Positions 1 to 9,500 of a stretch of DNA of 39,183 nt are shown here, piece by piece. Every line of letters begins with the position of its first letter. The first letter of the stretch is position 1. Made by a program: the position numbers and the translations under genes. The stretch is from positions 1 to 39,183 of the forward strand of contig CAINDH010000011.1 of the NCBI GenBank assembly GCA_903847285.1, read 5' to 3'. The notes beneath the pieces are model-generated. The model worked only from the letters and a program-made list of their open reading frames with translations. It was not told the DNA's origin and ran no database searches. Source of the stretch: an uncultured Verrucomicrobia subdivision 3 bacterium (GTDB taxonomy: Bacteria; Verrucomicrobiota; Verrucomicrobiae; Limisphaerales; UBA11358).

Positions 1-98
1 ACGGCGGCGAGGTCGGCGGCAAAATCCGCAAAATCAATTGTGCCCTTGAGCACGTCTTCCCGCGGTTCACAGGTTTCAAAAACAGTTGGTAAATTCAT
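1..98 (-). CDS. Partial CDS: N-terminus of a DUF499-like ATPase (defence-associated), cut by the window edge
   Basis: The reverse strand is open from an ATG at 98-96 to the window edge, giving 32 complete codons. The peptide begins MNLPTVFETCEPREDVLKG and continues to an FAADLAAV stretch. The pattern of a short Leu-Pro-x-Val-Phe start, Cys-x-Pro-Arg-x-Asp-Val-Leu-x-Gly and then a Phe-Ala-Ala-Asp-Leu helix is what I recall for the extreme N-terminus of DUF499 proteins. These are large AAA-type ATPases usually found with DUF1156 methyltransferases and helicases in anti-phage loci. Nothing catalytic is visible because the Walker motifs lie beyond the edge. There is no convincing Shine-Dalgarno sequence, as elsewhere in this window. 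The gene starts about 300 bases past the 3' end of a tRNA-Gly gene on the same strand. The family call rests on one short segment and could be wrong. Confidence 0.5.
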   Translation of the reverse strand, partial: MNLPTVFETCEPREDVLKGTIDFADFAADLAA

Positions 99-404
99 AT
101 TTTTGCGAATGCGCCCGGATGGGGCGACATAATGCGTGCTCGCCGTGAAACTTGCATCAAAAAAAACGCGGCGAGTTGGTCCGGCGGCGGCGGTGAAAAA
201 AACAGTTTGTGCGCATTACTGGTGGAAGAGTAGCCGACGAGGTTGGACAAATGCTGTCCATGGCTCAGGACAAAAAGGCGACCAAAACAACCACTGAAAA
301 CACTATAACCGAGGACGAGCCTTTTATGCAATTTTTATGCAAAACAGACTTTTGGAGCGCCTAAACTTGATTAAAACCTTGATTTTACTAACAAATGTGA
401 AGAT
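99..404. other. Non-coding gap between tRNA-Gly and the DUF499-like gene
   Basis: I see no convincing gene here. Small open frames on both strands have no family features. Read leftward, the gap holds a second copy of the last bases of the tRNA (CGCTCCAA, plus-strand 352-359, compared with 404-411 at the tRNA end). It also has a doubled TTGCATAAAA-like word around 320-340 and a possible promoter at 302-331. The position just past a tRNA 3' end is a usual place for an island attachment site. Confidence 0.5.
302..331 (-). promoter_or_regulatory. Possible promoter for the DUF499-like gene
   Basis: On the reverse strand a TTGCAT box (331-326) is followed after 18 bases by TATAGT (307-302). The -10 box matches the sigma-70 consensus at five of six positions and the -35 at three. 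Transcription would start near 295, leaving a leader of about 200 bases before the ATG at 98. The match is moderate and the leader long, so this is only a candidate. Confidence 0.25.
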
Positions 405-478
405 TGGAGCGGGTGAAGGGAATCGAACCCTCGTCTCAGCCTTGGGAAGGCCACATTCTACCATTGAACCACACCCGC
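405..478 (-). tRNA. tRNA-Gly (anticodon CCC)
   Basis: On the reverse strand the sequence folds as a full cloverleaf. The acceptor stem is GCGGGTG/CACCCGC, the D arm is GTTC...GAAT with GGT in its loop, and the T arm is GAGGG-TTCGATT-CCCTT. The discriminator is T and CCA is encoded (407-405). The anticodon loop is TTCCCAA closed by TGGCC/GGCTG, which places CCC at positions 34-36 (Gly, codon GGG). One base of register in the stem would decide CCC against TCC, but T33 and A37 support CCC. The gene lies downstream of glnD on the same strand and ends about 300 bases before the DUF499-like gene. Confidence 0.93.
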
Positions 479-567
479 TTTCGCTGCGCTTCGGCTCGGC
501 CAGGCTGCCGAATTTTTGAAGACGCCACTTTTCTAACAGACTTACCGGCACGTGGCAACTGCGACGT

Positions 568-3354
568 TCATATGAACGCTTCCAACTGCCCGATGGCGGC
601 ACGCAACGCGACTTCTATTTCCGGCGCGCGCATGGCCAGATCAATCTGACCACCACCAATTTCTCGAACATAAAAATTGTCCAGTGCCGCACCGCGTTCG
701 GTCACAATCCGCGCGGCGGAGATGTCCAGCTTCAACTCGGCAAAAGTTTGTGAGATGGCGTGCAACAAGCCAAGGCGGTCCTCGGTCTCAATCTCAATCA
801 GCGTGCGGCCTTCAGAGGCTTCGTTATTGAAACGAATATGTGTCTCAATGCGTTCGCCGAAATACGCGGTGTAATGCGGCTGCTTGAACGTGCGCCGCGC
901 GATAAGCTGGTGCAGGTTGATTTCCTCGCCTGCCAAAACCTTTTCCAGCAGGTCGGAAAATTTTTCGCGCTGTTCTTTTTCCGCCAGTGCGCCGGTGCGG
1001 GCATCGTTCACAAAAAAAGTGTCAATGGCCACGCCATCGGTGCGCGAGAAAATCTGCGCGCCGAGAATGTTCAACCCAGACGCGCTCAAGGCGCCGGCGA
1101 TTTTGCCGAAGAGTCCGGCGCGATCCCAGGTGCAGACTTTGGCGAGGCTGTAGCCGCGGTCGCGCTCATCAATCCACGCGGTCGCGGGCACAAGCGCGCG
1201 GTTGCCCTCGGCCACCAGGCGGTGCATGAAACGATGAGACAACTCAAGGTCGTCCTGGATTTGCGCGGCGGTGTGGATTTCAAAATACCGTTGCGGCAAC
1301 GTGCTAAAATGAGCTTCCAACTCCTCGTCCGTGACGCGGCTGGGGGTAAGTTCGCGAACGAGCTCGCGCAATTCTTCGCGCGCTTTCTCACTGGCCTTGA
1401 TGAATTCCGTGCCGCCGGCGAGCAGCGCGCAAGAGCGGTTGTGCAGTTGCCAGAGGAGCGAATCTTTGAACCCGCTCCAGAGCTTATCGCTCGTGCCTTG
1501 CGAGTCGGCGAAAGTGAGCAACAGGAGCAGGCTTAATTTTTCGGACGTGCCAACCTGTCGGGAAAATTCCCGGATGACTTCCGGGTCATCGAGGTCACGT
1601 CGCTGCGAGAGGACGGCCATGAGCAGGTGGTTCTCGACGAGAAATTTCACCATATCGGTGGAGCTTTCATCGAGGTGCAGCCGTTTGGCGGCGCGCAACG
1701 CCAGCGTCGCACCCACGTCGGCATGTTTACCTTGCTCGTGCTTCGCCGCCTTGCCCACATCGTGCAACAACAGCGCAAGGTAAAGCAGGCCGGGGCGTTC
1801 AAGGCTTTGAAAAACCGGCTCGTAGTATTTATACGGCGGCTCCTTGGCCTCCCAAATTTTATCCAGCTGCTCGATGCAGACGAGCGTGTGTTCGTCCGCC
1901 GCGTATTGATGATAAAATTCATGCTGCACGAGGCAGGTCATTTTACCGAACTCAGGAATGTATTTACCGAGCAGGTTCACCTCGTGCATCGCGCGCAACG
2001 CGGGGCCGACCTCGCCACGCTTTTCGAGAATGGTCAGAAAGGTTTCGCGCACATGTGCGTCGGCGAGAAACTCGCGATCAACCAGGTGCGTCTGGCTGCG
2101 GATGAGCTGCGCGAGGTCGGGGTGCAACTGTAAATGACGTTGCTGGGCGTGAAGAAAAACGCGCATCAGACGGCGTGGCGAATCCCGGAAGATGCGGTTG
2201 TTCGCGGCACAGATTTCACCCTCCACAAAAATAAAGCCATCCACCGGCTCCGGCAGCTCGCGCGGCTTGCCGCCGGGCAGCAGGTTGCGAAACCTGGTAA
2301 TTTTGCTCGTCTGCTGTGGCGAAAGGAGAGCCAGACGTTGTTCCAGCGTGCGCGTGGTGAGAAAAACATTTCTCATGTGCGTGTAGAGATCACGCATGAA
2401 CTTCTCAATCCGCAGGCTCGGCGAACGGTCGCCATAGCCGAGGTTGTGCGCGATAGCGGGCTGGATGTTTTTTCCCAGCACATCCTGCGGACGGTTTGTG
2501 TGGTAGTGCATCTCGGTGCGCACCCGCAGCAGAAATTCATATGCGGCCTCCAGTTGTTTACGTTCCGCCGGGGTTAGAAATTCCTGCGCCTGCAGGTCCG
2601 GCAGCGAACGCGTGCGGTATTTAAAGAACGACATCCACAGCAAGTTTTGGAAATCGCGCAGGCCACCGCAGCCGTTCTTGATGTTCGGCTCCTGCATACA
2701 GGCGGAGTTGCCATGCTTGCTGCGGCGCGAAGCCTGATCTTCAAGACGCATGGCGATATATTTTTCCTCGAACGCCACGACACATTTGGCGACAACCGCC
2801 GTCTGATATTTCTTGAACAGGGCTTTGTCGCCGATGACCAGCCGCGATTCTATGAGCGACGTCTTGGACTGCATGTCGGTGTTGGCCACCTTCACGCAAT
2901 CGCTGATGTCGCGCACAGAATAGCCGACTTTCAGCCCGATGTCCCAAAGCGGATAAAGCACTCCGTCAATCAACTTGGCGAGATGCGGCAGCGGCTTGCC
3001 GCCGGAAACCTGCCCCTCGTGCAGGAACATGAAATCAATATCGCTGTGCGGATTCAATTCCGCGCGGCCAAAGCCGCCAATCGCCACCAGCGCGATGGGC
3101 GGAGAATCTTTCGCCGATGAAATCTGCGCGAGCGAAGTCTCCCAGAAATGTTTCAGCAGCGCGTCGAGGATGGCCGCCCGGCCCTCGCAAATCTTTTTAC
3201 CATCAGCACCCGCACGGTGCAGCAGCTTGAGACGGTGCGTCTCCACCTTGAGAAAATGTTTATAGCGCGCCAGCTTTTCCACGGGGCTGGCGTTGGGCGA
3301 AAAGGACAGCCGCGCCTCGGCGGCGGCCTCAATTTTTTTCAGGAGATCCTGCAC
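568..3354 (-). CDS. glnD: GlnD, [protein-PII] uridylyltransferase/uridylyl-removing enzyme
   Basis: This is the bifunctional nitrogen sensor that uridylylates PII (GlnB/GlnK) when glutamine is low and removes UMP when glutamine is high. The 928 residues have the usual GlnD order. A nucleotidyltransferase domain carries GGFGRAELNPHSDIDF (about residues 93-108, with the two metal-binding Asp residues). The family segment PNIKNGCGGLRDFQ follows near 223-236. An HD domain has His489 and the LLLHDVGKA motif (His531-Asp532). Two C-terminal ACT domains sit near 735-800 and 850-928 (DRAGLFGKIAG and DRLGLLHAIS). The start codon is GTG at 3354; no better ATG fits. Length is slightly above the usual value of about 890. 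It is divergent from the sigma-factor gene, 81 bases away, and followed by tRNA-Gly on the same strand. Confidence 0.95.
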   Translation of the reverse strand: MQDLLKKIEAAAEARLSFSPNASPVEKLARYKHFLKVETHRLKLLHRAGADGKKICEGRAAILDALLKHFWETSLAQISSAKDSPPIALVAIGGFGRAELNPHSDIDFMFLHEGQVSGGKPLPHLAKLIDGVLYPLWDIGLKVGYSVRDISDCVKVANTDMQSKTSLIESRLVIGDKALFKKYQTAVVAKCVVAFEEKYIAMRLEDQASRRSKHGNSACMQEPNIKNGCGGLRDFQNLLWMSFFKYRTRSLPDLQAQEFLTPAERKQLEAAYEFLLRVRTEMHYHTNRPQDVLGKNIQPAIAHNLGYGDRSPSLRIEKFMRDLYTHMRNVFLTTRTLEQRLALLSPQQTSKITRFRNLLPGGKPRELPEPVDGFIFVEGEICAANNRIFRDSPRRLMRVFLHAQQRHLQLHPDLAQLIRSQTHLVDREFLADAHVRETFLTILEKRGEVGPALRAMHEVNLLGKYIPEFGKMTCLVQHEFYHQYAADEHTLVCIEQLDKIWEAKEPPYKYYEPVFQSLERPGLLYLALLLHDVGKAAKHEQGKHADVGATLALRAAKRLHLDESSTDMVKFLVENHLLMAVLSQRRDLDDPEVIREFSRQVGTSEKLSLLLLLTFADSQGTSDKLWSGFKDSLLWQLHNRSCALLAGGTEFIKASEKAREELRELVRELTPSRVTDEELEAHFSTLPQRYFEIHTAAQIQDDLELSHRFMHRLVAEGNRALVPATAWIDERDRGYSLAKVCTWDRAGLFGKIAGALSASGLNILGAQIFSRTDGVAIDTFFVNDARTGALAEKEQREKFSDLLEKVLAGEEINLHQLIARRTFKQPHYTAYFGERIETHIRFNNEASEGRTLIEIETEDRLGLLHAISQTFAELKLDISAARIVTERGAALDNFYVREIGGGQIDLAMRAPEIEVALRAAIGQLEAFI

Positions 3355-3435
3355 GGGCGCAAAAGTTAGAGCTTTGAATCGGTTGCCGCCAGCGAAACCT
3401 TGTCGCGGACGCGGTGTTCGTTAAACTTGCCTGCA

Positions 3436-4035
3436 ATGCCGGAACCACTCGACCTCGATGCCGCCCTGATGCTGCGCGTAAAACGCGGCGACCGCGCGGC
3501 GTTTGCGGAACTGGTCGAGAAGTTCAAACAGCCCGTCTGCAATTTTGTTTTCCGCACGCTGCGCGATGAAACGGAGTCCGAGGATGTGGCCCAAAATGTT
3601 TTTCTTCAGGTCTGGAAATCGCGTGACCGCTACGAACGCACAGCCAAGTTTTCCACCTGGCTCTTCACTATCGCGCGCAATCTTTGCCTCAACGAGATCC
3701 GCCGCCGTTCACGTCACCCCGCTGAGTCGCTGGAAGAATCCCACGCCGAACACGACGACCTGCCATCGCGGCAATACGAGGATAAAAAGATTTTCCTACC
3801 GACAGACAATGTGTTGCAGGGCGAGCTGGCCAAAAAAATTGAGGAGGCGCTGGCGGAATTGCCTGAGAACCAGCGCACAGCCATTTTGCTTTGCCGCCAG
3901 GATGAATTGAGCTACGAGGAGATCGCAGAAGTTTTGGACTGCTCACTGTCGGCCACCAAGTCGCTCATCCATCGCGGCCGCGAGACGCTCAAGGAAAAAT
4001 TGAAGCCATATCTCCAAAGCGGCGAGTGGGAGTGA
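3436..4035 (+). CDS. ECF-family RNA polymerase sigma factor
   Basis: A 199-residue sigma-70 family protein with only regions 2 and 4, the extracytoplasmic-function layout. Region 2 covers roughly residues 20-90 (AFAELVEKFKQPVCNFV, DVAQNVFLQVWKSRDRY, FSTWLFTIARNLCLNEIRRR). Region 4 covers about 135-190 (LAELPENQRTAILL, then LSYEEIAEVLDCSLSATKSL, the helix-turn-helix that reads the -35 element). I chose the ATG at 3436; the in-frame start at 3400 adds 12 residues that match nothing in the family. It would let RNA polymerase read a dedicated promoter set, which cannot be named from sequence. No anti-sigma gene follows: the next gene, 54 bases on, encodes a GH105 lipoprotein and may be co-transcribed. 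Confidence 0.93.
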   Translation: MPEPLDLDAALMLRVKRGDRAAFAELVEKFKQPVCNFVFRTLRDETESEDVAQNVFLQVWKSRDRYERTAKFSTWLFTIARNLCLNEIRRRSRHPAESLEESHAEHDDLPSRQYEDKKIFLPTDNVLQGELAKKIEEALAELPENQRTAILLCRQDELSYEEIAEVLDCSLSATKSLIHRGRETLKEKLKPYLQSGEWE

Positions 4036-4089
4036 CGTTCAACACAATTGGCGATGGCGCTCCGGTGCTTAACCCGTTTTAATTTGTCC

Positions 4090-5160
4090 ATGTCCAAATC
4101 CATTTTGCCCCTTGCCGCTTTCATCGGCGCGCTGCTGTTCTCCGGCTGCACCACTACGCAAAAATTTCCCGCGAACGCCAACCCAAAGACCGTTGGCCAA
4201 AAAGTCTGCGCTAATTTTCTGCAACGCAAAATTTATTACAACACCGCCGGCTACGTCGTTTATCCCGAAATCTGCGCGGCGTTCGGTGCGCTGCGGTTCG
4301 CCAATGCGGCGGGTGACGCGGCGTTGCAACAGCAGCTTATCGCGCGCTACGAGTTCATCCTCACGCCGGAAGGCCGCAAATCCATCTCCGCCCAACGCCA
4401 TGTGGACTTTCATGTGTTCGGCGTGCTGCCGCTGCAAATTTATTTACTCACCGGCGACGACCGTTATCTCGATCTCGGCATTCACATGGCGGATGACCAA
4501 TGGGTCAATCCGCGCCCCGACGGTCTCTGCGAAGAAACCCGCTGGTGGGTGGACGACTGTTTCATGATCGGCAGTTTGCAGATTCAAGCCTACCGCGCCA
4601 CACACGACGCGAAATACGCCGACCGCGTCGCCACGGAACTCGCCGCGTATCTCGACAAATTGCAGCAGCCGAACGGACTGTTTTATCACGCGGATGTCGC
4701 CCCGCATTTCTGGGGACGCGGCAATGGCTGGTTTGCGGCCGCAATGGCCGAAGTATTGAGCTCGCTCCCGCCGGAACATCCTAAATACGCGCGCCTAATG
4801 ACCGGCTACAAAACTATGATGGCCGCACTCAAAAAATATCAAGCACCCTCCGGCCTCTGGCGTCAGCTCGTGGACAACGACCAAGCGTGGGATGAAACCT
4901 CCTGCACCGGAATGTTCACTTACGCGATGATCGTGGGTATAAAACACGGCTGGCTGGACGCGAGCTACGAGGCCGTGGCTCGGCATGGATGGATTGGGCT
5001 ATGTGGAAAAATTGACGAGACCGGCGCGTTGCGCGATGTGTGCGTGGGCACGAACCAGAAGGACGATGTGCAATTTTATTTGAACCGTCCGCGTGCCACG
5101 GGTGATTTGCACGGCCAAGCGCCGCTGCTCTGGTGCGCCTGGGCATGGTTGCAGAAATAA
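4090..5160 (+). CDS. GH105/GH88-type unsaturated uronyl hydrolase, lipoprotein
   Basis: A 356-residue protein of the alpha/alpha-barrel family that removes the 4,5-unsaturated uronic acid left at oligosaccharide ends by polysaccharide lyases (YteR/YesR-like rhamnogalacturonyl hydrolases). Visible family features are HVDFHVFGVLPLQIY, the WWVDDCFM segment with the likely catalytic Asp (about residues 155-156), and the HFWGRGNGWFAAAMAEVL segment. The N-terminus from the ATG at 4090 is a lipoprotein signal (hydrophobic stretch, then LFSGC with Cys20), so the enzyme is probably anchored in a membrane facing the periplasm or outside. The longer start at 4048 would bury the signal and was rejected. 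It lies 54 bases after the sigma gene and converges on the GH78/sialidase set. Unsaturated glucuronyl hydrolysis (ulvan or xylan type) is also possible. Confidence 0.85.
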   Translation: MSKSILPLAAFIGALLFSGCTTTQKFPANANPKTVGQKVCANFLQRKIYYNTAGYVVYPEICAAFGALRFANAAGDAALQQQLIARYEFILTPEGRKSISAQRHVDFHVFGVLPLQIYLLTGDDRYLDLGIHMADDQWVNPRPDGLCEETRWWVDDCFMIGSLQIQAYRATHDAKYADRVATELAAYLDKLQQPNGLFYHADVAPHFWGRGNGWFAAAMAEVLSSLPPEHPKYARLMTGYKTMMAALKKYQAPSGLWRQLVDNDQAWDETSCTGMFTYAMIVGIKHGWLDASYEAVARHGWIGLCGKIDETGALRDVCVGTNQKDDVQFYLNRPRATGDLHGQAPLLWCAWAWLQK

Positions 5161-5195
5161 AACGCGCGGCGCTTGCCCATCAAGCAATTTCAAAC

Positions 5196-5432
5196 TCACG
5201 ACTGCAGCTTATCACTGTCCGCTGGCGGCTCGGATTTTTCGTCAGGATAGGCACGGTTGACCAGCAACAAAGCACCACCAATCAGCCACCAAGCAATGGC
5301 GAATTGCAGCAGCAGATAAACCAGCGCCCAGCCCGAATTACTTATCAGCATCGGGAGACTTTGGGTTCCGTGGTATAGGAACACCAGCCCGAACAGTCGC
5401 ACCGAGAGTTGGAAAATATCTTTTGGCTTCAT
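5196..5432 (-). CDS. Small membrane protein, two predicted transmembrane segments, function unknown
   Basis: A 78-residue protein that I do not recognise. Two hydrophobic stretches are visible, roughly residues 10-25 and 33-58. The second is strongly hydrophobic with a WW pair (LLLQFAIAWWLIGGALLLV). It is followed by a short acidic and polar tail (YPDEKSEPPADSDKLQS). The ATG at 5432 is clean and a hydrophobic protein of this shape is unlikely by chance, so I keep it as a gene. It lies 72 bases downstream of the sialidase-like gene on the same strand and could be the last gene of that set, or independent. Confidence 0.6.
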   Translation of the reverse strand: MKPKDIFQLSVRLFGLVFLYHGTQSLPMLISNSGWALVYLLLQFAIAWWLIGGALLLVNRAYPDEKSEPPADSDKLQS

Positions 5433-5504
5433 GCGAATATGGTGCGTCAGGGCACAGGCTTATCAAGCCGGGTTTGGAAAGCATGTTTGTTGCGCCGAAA
5501 AAAA

Positions 5505-6590
5505 CTATTTCGGCCACGCGCCGTCAACGATTGGTCGCAATGAAAAACTCTTCGGGTCAACCACGACGTGCTTGATGCGCTTGCGTTCCCAAGTGTAGGT
5601 GATGTGCACCAACCCATCGCTGGTTTGAATCACGGCAGGATATGCGAAGCCGTTTGGCGCATCGGGATCGTTTTCTAAAGCCAGCGCGGCTTGCCAATTT
5701 TTCCCGTCGTCGGAAACGGCGACGTTGAGCGGACTGCGGCCTTTGTTGTTTGAGCCGGTGCGCGTGTTGTGGTTGTAAACCAAAAGCTGCCGGCCATCGC
5801 GCAACGTCACCGCGTCCGTGCCGGAATTCGGATTCGGCAAACTCATCAGTGACATTTCACCCCAAGTTTTTCCGCCATCATCAGAAATAATTTCGAACAG
5901 CTTATCATTTTTTGTGCGGCCCATCGCAGACAGCTTTTCTCCACCGCGAAACAAAATGCTCGGTTGAATCGCCCCAATGGTTTTGCCGTCATTCACCGGC
6001 GATGTGGCCGTCCACGTTTTGCCGCAGTCGGTGCTACGCTCGAAATGCACACGCCAGCCGCCGTCGCCCTCCACGCTCACGGGCGACAATATGTCGCCGC
6101 CCGCAAGTTGCGCGGGCTTGTTCTTGATCGGCCCGAGAATCCCATCGGGCAAACGCGCCGGCGGCGACCATGTTTTGCCGGCGTCATCAGAAGTGGTCAT
6201 CATGCCCCACCACGTTGCGGGGCTGGGACCGACTTTGTAAAACAGCAACAACGGTCCGCTCTTCGGCTGGAACAAAACTGGATTCCACGTCGGCAGACGG
6301 TTCGTGGAAAAACCTTCGCCATCTGCGACGGCTACGGGCGGGGTCCATTTTCCATTTTCATTTCGCGAAACGTAGATGCACACATCAGGATTCCGCTCCG
6401 CCGTGCCGCCGAACCACGCGGAAACGAGGCCGGATTTAGTCTCCACAATCGTGGAGGCGTGGCACGACGGGAAGGACGCGGTCTCAAAGATGAATTCTGA
6501 TTTTACGACAGCAGATTTTTGCGGAGCCGTCACGCAGCCGGTGATTATAAGAGCAAGCAAAGCCGCTCCAATTTTAGCGTTCCAATTCAT
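5505..6590 (-). CDS. Sialidase-like (BNR/Asp-box) beta-propeller lipoprotein
   Basis: A 361-residue protein with a lipoprotein signal (MNWNAKIGAALLALIITGC, Cys19) and a six-bladed beta-propeller typical of the BNR_2 sialidase family. Asp-box repeats are plain: SDDAGKTW, STDCGKTW, SDDGGKTW and a degenerate SDDGKNW. Near the N-terminus is the CHASTIVETKSGLVSAWFGG segment characteristic of this family. Many such proteins in polysaccharide-degradation loci are not proven sialidases, so the substrate is open. The ATG overlaps the stop codon of the GH78 gene by four bases (ATGA, 6590-6587), indicating translational coupling. The pairing suggests both act on the same rhamnose-containing glycan. Confidence 0.82.
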   Translation of the reverse strand: MNWNAKIGAALLALIITGCVTAPQKSAVVKSEFIFETASFPSCHASTIVETKSGLVSAWFGGTAERNPDVCIYVSRNENGKWTPPVAVADGEGFSTNRLPTWNPVLFQPKSGPLLLFYKVGPSPATWWGMMTTSDDAGKTWSPPARLPDGILGPIKNKPAQLAGGDILSPVSVEGDGGWRVHFERSTDCGKTWTATSPVNDGKTIGAIQPSILFRGGEKLSAMGRTKNDKLFEIISDDGGKTWGEMSLMSLPNPNSGTDAVTLRDGRQLLVYNHNTRTGSNNKGRSPLNVAVSDDGKNWQAALALENDPDAPNGFAYPAVIQTSDGLVHITYTWERKRIKHVVVDPKSFSLRPIVDGAWPK

Positions 6591-9500
6591 TCGCTAGTCA
6601 GATGGTATTTGCCGGAGCCGAGTTCAAAAATTGCGCGACCATTTTCAAAGCGCGTGGCGTTTGCGCCTTTGGTTTTCGCTTTTTCCAGTTTTGTGGCGGG
6701 AATACTCACCGTCGCCGTCGTGTTCGCGGGAATTTCAATCTGCCAGTCAAATTTGTTTCCGTCGCGATGCCATTCACTTGAAATTTTTCCGTAGGGCGAA
6801 TTGTGCGTGGCTTTCACAAATTTCAAATCGCCGACGGGATGTGGTTCCATCTTGATGGTCTTGAATCCGGGCGACGCGGGAGCGATGCCGGCAGCGTATT
6901 CGTAAAACCAAACCACAAGATCGCCGACGAGCATGACGTGATTGCCGGAATTCATCGTCGGGTCGGCGGTATTGCCGTTCCACAGCTCCCAAATCGTGGT
7001 CGCCCCCTGCTCTGCCATGTAGCCCCAGCTTGGATAATCTTTTTGCGAGGCGATGGTGTAGCATAAATTCGCGCGACCATTGTCCGACAGCACGCGATTC
7101 AAATATTGTCCACCGATCAAGCCTGTGCCGATGTGGCCCTTGGTCACGTTTTCAATGTTTGCCACGAGTTTTGAAAAAACTTTCTCCTTCATGTCCTCCG
7201 GCACTAGGCCGAACGCCAGCGGCAGCACGCAGGAAGTTTGCGTGCCGTTGGAGTATTGCCCCTTCTCCCGGTCGAGAAACTTCCGGTTGAACGCGGCCTT
7301 GAAATCTTCCGCCAGTTTTCCCCAGCGGGCAGCGTCTTCAATTTTGCCGAGTTGTTTCGCATATTTTTCCATTAGGCATAGGTCGTAATAAAAGTAAGAC
7401 GTGGCCAAAAGCGTCTTGTCCGTCTGCCGGGTCGGATCTTTGGAGTGGATCAACCTCGCTTCCTCCGGCGGCACGCACCAGTCGCCGTAGTTGTCTTTGG
7501 AAATGATGTTGTCCGTCGCGAACGTCAACATGTGCTCCATCCAGAGTTTGGCACTGGCGTAATTTTTCCCGATGCTTGCGCGGTCGCCGAACTGCCGTTC
7601 CAGCGAGCTCGGAATGATAATGGCGCTGCTGGGCCAAGTGACGTTGTCGGAATAAATCGGCCAATAGCTCGGCGCGACGTCTGGGATGCTGCCGTTGGTG
7701 CGCTGCGCGTCGGCCATGTCCTGCCTCCATTTAGCGTAGAGCGCGGAGATGTTAAACAGATACGCCTCGCCCTTGCATTCCTCTGAGCGGTCACCTAGCC
7801 AGCCCTGACGCTCGTCGCGTTGCGGGCAATCCACCGGCAGAGAGCGATAATTTCCGCGCGTGCCCCAGACGATGTTGTGATAGATGCGATTGATGAGATC
7901 GTTTGAGCAGGCGAATTCACCGGCGCTTGGCAGGTCATCGTTCACCACGCGGCCTTCAATGGTGATGTGTGGCGGTTGAGGCAGGCTATTAATGGGAAGT
8001 CCGGTGACCTCGACGAAACGGAATCCGTGTGTGACGAAGCGTGGCTCCCATATTTCCATCTCGCCGCCTTGGAGCGTGTAAATGTCCGTGACTTCCGCAC
8101 CGCGCAAATTGGCCATGTAGAGCGAGCCGTCGGGCCTCAACGTTTCGGCGTGACGGAGTGTGATGGCAGTGCCCGCTGGGCCGTGCACGTGGATGCGACA
8201 CCAGCCTACCATGTTCTGTCCCATGTCATAAATGAAAACTCCGGGCTGGATTTCTTTCACGGAAACCGGCTTCAGCGTTTCTGTCACGCGGATCGGTTCT
8301 TGCATCTGTGCGGACAAGACACCGCCGGGCGCGTCCACCAATTGCGGGGCGCTCCACTTGGAGTCGTCAAAACCATTCGCGCAGCAATTGGAAAATTCCT
8401 TGCGGGCATCATACTCTTCGCCATCGAAATCATTGTTGGCAAGGATTGGTCCGTCTGTTGAGAGCTTCCAGGCATTGTCGCTAACGATTTCTTGCGAAGA
8501 ACCATCCGTGTAATCGATGCGCAGGTTCAGCAGCAATTTGGGCCAGCCAAAACTCACCGTGCCCGCGTAAGTCTTGCTGCGGTCCGCGTAGTAACGACCG
8601 TTTCCCAGAATCACGCCCAGCGTGTTGACGCCGCGTGAAAGATTCTTGGTCAAATCGTAGGTCACATAAAACGCCCGCTTGTCATATTGGGCGAAAGCCG
8701 GTGACAAAACCGCATCGCCGATCTTCGAGCCATTCACGTAAAGCTCTGAAAGGCCCAGCCCGCAAAACGAAACGGTCGCGCGGGAGATTTTTTTCTCCGC
8801 TGCGAATTCCTTGCGCAGGTAACGGGCTGCAAGTCGGCGGCTCTCGGCGGAACGCGGATTGCCCCACGGCTGCATCTCCGCCGGGCCGATTTTTTTGGCT
8901 GCGACCCACTTGGAATCATCAAAGCCGACCGTGTTCCAGCCCGCTTCGAGATTCTTGGAAACTTTCCATTGTTCGTCCGTCTGGATGATCTGAGTTTCGC
9001 CGTCGGCAAACTCAACCGTCAGCTTGCCGATGACGCCCGCCGGGTTCGGCCCCTCGCCTTCGTTGCGACCAACGAGGCCGAAGACATAAGTTTTGCCGGA
9101 TTCAAGGCGCGTGGTGATGTTATTCCATTTCACCGTCTTGAAATTGTTCCGCGCGCCGAGATCAAACTGGTCGATGAATCCGCGACACTCATTATCGCCG
9201 GTGTATTCAAAGATGGCTTGCTTGATTTTTTTTCCGGCGGGAAACGTGATGACCCGGCGGAAATAATTTGTCGCCAACGGAGCAGTTACCTGCGGCTCGC
9301 CTTCAGGAAACCAGATCCACGACGTGCCGGTGAGTATGTTGGTGGTATCGTTGCCATCCTTGCCGATCCACTTAGCCGCGCCCCAGTCGGCGGGGTTTAG
9401 GATGCCCATCGTCCACCTTGCCGACTTGCTCCATGCGGAAACTTTCCCAGCGCCATCCCACACGCGGACTTTCCAGAAAAATTCAGCGCGTGAACCAAGT

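Noticed and set aside
95..331. A 78-codon leftward frame between tRNA-Gly and the DUF499-like gene
   Set aside because: It overlaps the start of the DUF499-like gene in another frame and has no recognisable feature; composition looks random.
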